Part shown: in pieces, positions 61,345-64,000 of the stretch
Layout: each line of letters starts with the position of its first letter
Numbering within the stretch: position 1 is the first letter of the stretch
Source of the DNA: Spirosoma validum
GTDB lineage: Bacteria > Bacteroidota > Bacteroidia > Cytophagales > Spirosomataceae
Direction: 5' to 3'
DNA length: 64,000 nucleotides
NCBI RefSeq assembly: GCF_014699035.1
Contig: NZ_JACXAA010000002.1
Location: forward strand, 744,001 to 808,000
Notes under the pieces: generated by a model
Told to the model about the DNA's origin: nothing
Database searches by the model: none
What the model saw: only the letters and a program-made list of their open reading frames with translations
Program-made: the position numbers and the translations under genes

Positions 61345-62532
61345 ATGACGATACGTCGAATTAGCTGTTTAGTCACAGTACTCCTACTGGCTAAAATTCA
61401 GGGTGTGATGGCCCAGCAGGCTCATGTCAATCTGGACTGGAATCCGCAGAAAAATACACAGAATTTAGTGCCTTTTGGGGCCAATGTTATCTCACCCGAG
61501 GTTCGCGACGACCGCACCGTTACGTTCCGACTCAAAGCGCCCGATGTGAAACAGGTTCTGCTGACGGGTGGCCCAATACTGCTGGCGTTGGCGGCTCAAG
61601 CGCCCATTCCCTTTCAAAAAGACAACGACAGCCTTTGGTCGCTGACGGTAGGACCGATCAAGCCCGATATGTACGTTTACAAATTCACCATCGATGGGGT
61701 ACAGGTCGTTGATCCGAACAATACGTTAACCGGTTTCAACGATCAACCGGGCTATAGCAATCTGGTTGTTCCGGGCGATGGGCCAGCTTATTATGATGCC
61801 AGGCCTGTTCCGCATGGGGCCGTAACGCGCCATATTTACCATTCAGACGTATTGAACGGCGAGCGGGAGATGTACGTCTATACACCGCCCGATTATACGA
61901 CGAAAAAGAAATATCCGGTATTATATCTGGTCGGTGGCAGTGGTGAACTGGCTTCCGGCTGGAGCCTCGATGGTCGGGCGAATTTCATTGCCGATAATCT
62001 CATCGCTGAAGGGAAGATGATTCCCATGCTTATCGCCATGCCCAACAACCAGGTGGTTCATCGGAGCGATCCGAAGCATACCGAAAAGACGTTTCCTCTC
62101 TTTGAAGACGAGTTGAAAAAACAGATCATACCCTTTGTGGACAAAACGTACAGCACTCGTGCGGACCGGAAAGGCCGAGCCTTAGCTGGTTTATCGATGG
62201 GTGGGCGGCATACACAAGTGGTCGGGCTAAAGAACCTGGATTTGTTTAGCTCATTCGGCGTGCTGAGTGCGGGTGATCTGGAAACGGAAAAGGTTAGCGC
62301 TGCTTTGCTGAATGATCCGGCAGCTAATCAAAAAGTAGATTATCTACTGGTTGGACAGGGAACCGGCGAAGTAGCAACCATCGGTAAACGGGCGGTTGCG
62401 TTACACGAAGCGCTGCAGCGGCACAACATCAAACACGACTACTACGTTGGGGGCGATGGCGCACACGATTGGGGCACCTGGCGGCATCTGCTCTATTATA
62501 AGTTGTTGCCTAACCTGTGGCGTAGTAAGTAA
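61345..62532 (+). CDS. Secreted CE1-type esterase with N-terminal carbohydrate-binding-like domain, copy 1
   Basis: A 395-residue protein starting at ATG 61345 (MTIRRISCLVTVLLLAKIQG), with a signal peptide ending near MAQ. The first part (about 25-130) is an E-set/CBM48-like Ig domain with VTFRLKAPDVKQVLLTGG and TVGPIKPDMYVYKFTIDGVQ. The esterase domain (about 150-395) is an alpha/beta hydrolase of the enterochelin esterase/feruloyl esterase D type: KYPVLYLVGGSGELASGW, ALAGLSMGGRHT with the nucleophile Ser near 280, and GDGAHDWGTW with the catalytic His near 375. Such enzymes hydrolyse acetyl or feruloyl esters on plant polysaccharides. Confidence 0.9.
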   Translation: MTIRRISCLVTVLLLAKIQGVMAQQAHVNLDWNPQKNTQNLVPFGANVISPEVRDDRTVTFRLKAPDVKQVLLTGGPILLALAAQAPIPFQKDNDSLWSLTVGPIKPDMYVYKFTIDGVQVVDPNNTLTGFNDQPGYSNLVVPGDGPAYYDARPVPHGAVTRHIYHSDVLNGEREMYVYTPPDYTTKKKYPVLYLVGGSGELASGWSLDGRANFIADNLIAEGKMIPMLIAMPNNQVVHRSDPKHTEKTFPLFEDELKKQIIPFVDKTYSTRADRKGRALAGLSMGGRHTQVVGLKNLDLFSSFGVLSAGDLETEKVSAALLNDPAANQKVDYLLVGQGTGEVATIGKRAVALHEALQRHNIKHDYYVGGDGAHDWGTWRHLLYYKLLPNLWRSK

Positions 62533-62577
62533 ATTCCTGCCGAACAACCTTATCTCTTTCTAATCTCTTTCAGACTT

Positions 62578-63750
62578 ATGAACGTTTTTAAACACGTACT
62601 GAAGACGTACTTCGGCTTTTGTACAGCTCTATTGCTGGCTGCTACGTCCCCCTGGGTGATGGCTCAAACACCCCAGCGGACACCAACGCCAAACGATACG
62701 TTGAAATCACCAAAAGCGCTGGACAATAAGCGGGTTATTATTCAGATTTACGCGCCCAAAGCAAGCGACGTTGTTGTAAGTGGGGACTTTACCTCCGGCG
62801 GCAAACCGCTCTCGCTGGCCAAAAACGATCAGGGTGTTTGGTCCGTAACGGTTGGTCCACTCCAGCCTGATTATTATACGTATACGCTTACAGTGGACGG
62901 TGTGCGAACAATGGATCCCAAAAACCCGGTCATTAAACAGGGGATCAATAGTCTGGAAAACGTCATGCTGGTGCCCGGCGTTGAGACAGCCTTTGAAGAC
63001 AACCGGGCTGTACCACATGGTGAAGTACGGGAAGTGTGGTATCAATCCAATACGCTGAGCATGTTGCGCCGGATGCACATCTACACACCACCGGGCTACG
63101 AAAAAGGCAACACGAAATACCCGATCTTTTACTTACTACACGGAGCCGGTGACGATGATTCGGGCTGGAACACCGTAGGGCGGGCGGGTTTCATTCTGGA
63201 CAATCTGATTGCTGCCGGTAAGACTAAGCCGATGATTGTCGTGATGCCCAATGGTAGTATGCCGATGCCTGCTACGTCAGGAATGCCTGATATGAATATG
63301 ATGAACCGGATGCGGGACCTATTTGCCAGCGAACTCCTGAAAGACGTTATGCCCTACGCCGAGAAAAATTACCGCACACTGGCTAACGCGCAAAATCGGG
63401 CCATTGCCGGTCTGTCGATGGGTGGCTTTCAAACGCTGGACGTTACGTTGACGCGCCCCGAATTATTTGACTACGTCGGCGTATTCAGTTCAGGCTTTTT
63501 CGGTTCGAGCATTGATGAAGCTGAGACCAAATACGCCAAAGCTTTAAACGACCCCTCCTTCAATAAAGGAAAAAAACTGTTCTGGATTGGTATTGGTAAA
63601 GATGATTTTGTGATGGATGCCAACAAAAAGACACTGGCGCTGCTCGACAAACACCAGATTAAATACCAATATAAGGAAACCGCGGGGGGGCACACCTGGA
63701 TCAACTGGCGGCAGTACCTCAATGAATACGTACCGATGCTGTTTAAATAA
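62578..63750 (+). CDS. Secreted CE1-type esterase with N-terminal carbohydrate-binding-like domain, copy 2
   Basis: A 390-residue paralogue of the preceding gene, 45 bp downstream. The signal peptide ends at WVMAQ (about 30). The Ig-like domain has [20 protein letters not shown] and [20 protein letters not shown], and the esterase domain has [33 protein letters not shown] (Ser near 280) and [13 protein letters not shown] (His near 366). [13 protein letters not shown] and [13 protein letters not shown] (probable Asp) complete the fold. The three esterase genes look like one transcription unit with a hairpin between copies 2 and 3. Confidence 0.92.
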   Translation: MNVFKHVLKTYFGFCTALLLAATSPWVMAQTPQRTPTPNDTLKSPKALDNKRVIIQIYAPKASDVVVSGDFTSGGKPLSLAKNDQGVWSVTVGPLQPDYYTYTLTVDGVRTMDPKNPVIKQGINSLENVMLVPGVETAFEDNRAVPHGEVREVWYQSNTLSMLRRMHIYTPPGYEKGNTKYPIFYLLHGAGDDDSGWNTVGRAGFILDNLIAAGKTKPMIVVMPNGSMPMPATSGMPDMNMMNRMRDLFASELLKDVMPYAEKNYRTLANAQNRAIAGLSMGGFQTLDVTLTRPELFDYVGVFSSGFFGSSIDEAETKYAKALNDPSFNKGKKLFWIGIGKDDFVMDANKKTLALLDKHQIKYQYKETAGGHTWINWRQYLNEYVPMLFK

Positions 63751-63773
63751 GGTAGAACTTGAATCGTGAGATG

Positions 63774-63805
63774 TTCATGCACCGGATTAAAGTCCGGCGC
63801 ATGAA
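63774..63805. repeat. Hairpin between esterase genes
   Basis: TTCATGCACCGGA at 63774-63786 pairs with TCCGGCGCATGAA at 63793-63805 with one mismatch around a 6-nt loop. A related but decayed segment occurs near 15067. It may be an mRNA-processing or partial termination structure, or a dispersed repeat. Confidence 0.6.
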
Positions 63806-63823
63806 TTCTAAACAAAAATTTCT

Positions 63824-64000
63824 ATGAAATCAATACGTTTTCTCCTGTTTATCAGCCTGCTAAACGGGATGACTTTATCATTTGCGGCTAAAGTCGACAC
63901 CCTGGATATTCCCTCCGCTACTATGCAGAAGAACCTTCGGGCGGGGGTTGTGCTGCCTAATTCCTATGCGAAGAGTAAGGCGAGCTATCCGGTTTTGTAT
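63824..64000 (+). CDS. Third secreted esterase (5' part only)
   Basis: The frame opens at ATG 63824 and runs off the window end after 59 codons. A signal peptide (MKSIRFLLFISLLNGMTLSF) is followed by VDTLDIPSATMQKNLRAGVV and SYAKSKASYPVLY. The PSATMQKNLRAGVVLP and YPVLY strings match the start of an enterochelin-esterase/S-formylglutathione hydrolase-like domain without the Ig-like N-terminal domain of the two genes upstream. It is therefore a shorter paralogue in the same unit. The catalytic residues lie beyond the window. Confidence 0.75.
   Translation, partial: MKSIRFLLFISLLNGMTLSFAAKVDTLDIPSATMQKNLRAGVVLPNSYAKSKASYPVLY

Noticed and set aside
1..64000. CRISPR array, tRNA, rRNA, phage or insertion sequence
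   Set aside because: I saw no regularly spaced direct repeats, cloverleaf-like tRNA 3' ends, rRNA cores, transposase or phage structural genes. A tRNA or small RNA could be missed without a covariance search.

Overview
The window looks like a chromosomal segment of a Bacteroidota member, most likely Cytophagales and Spirosoma-like. Reasons: promoters of the TAnnTTTG type, weak or absent Shine-Dalgarno sequences, many lipoproteins with signal peptides, DUF1080, DUF2141 and head-GIN proteins, a MacA/TolC-type efflux pair, an exosortase N locus, roughly even base composition and no phage or IS genes. Gene density is high. I saw no rRNA, tRNA, CRISPR array or intact insertion sequence. Genus is an inference; no marker gene for species is present.

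Layout. 1-4.9 kb (minus strand): PQQ-dehydrogenase-like propeller (cut by the window edge), type-1 copper protein, meaB, ispD, queA. 5-7.7 kb: a small conserved protein and two tandem NHL/SMP-30-like lipoproteins. 7.7-20 kb: DUF1080 hydrolase, S9 peptidase, multi-PAS histidine kinase, alpha/beta-hydrolase lipoprotein, propeller lipoprotein, two sodium/proton antiporters, a mini HExxH protein and a LolA-like secreted protein. 20.1-26 kb: a minus-strand block DUF1361 - dgkA - membrane protein - winged-helix regulator - VIT-domain protein with a PEP-CTERM-like tail - exosortase N. The same palindrome, AAAGTACTTT, sits 4 nt upstream of two start codons of this block.

26-37.5 kb: mostly housekeeping (mazG, guaB, recJ, lptB, recO) with a phosphoesterase, aldo/keto reductase, divergent CDF-like transporter, DUF2141 and DUF2252 proteins, and a higBA toxin-antitoxin pair. 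37.5-38.7 kb: arsenic locus with arsC and arsR, two near-identical palindromic operators and, between them, an unlisted 26-residue reading frame with nine cysteines and ten acidic residues, followed by its own hairpin. 38.7-48.1 kb: FAH-family protein, DUF2256 zinc ribbon, purK, head-GIN protein, Uma2-like protein, ABC ATPase, class IV aminotransferase, TolC, MacA-like adaptor, gpsA.

48.2-64 kb: small lipoprotein, ECF sigma factor with a membrane-anchored trypsin-like protease, LEA-like secreted protein, moaD-moaE, EEP-family protein, the rimP-nusA-infB operon (promoter followed at once by a terminator-like hairpin in the leader, plus a second long hairpin between nusA and infB), a BatA-like protein, a PEGA/SHOCT lipoprotein and three CE1-type secreted esterases, the last cut by the window end.

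The best candidates for something undescribed are the cysteine-rich acidic micropeptide in the ars locus, the operator-linked exosortase N block, and the hairpin-rich leader of the nusA operon. Long perfect intergenic hairpins are a recurring theme.
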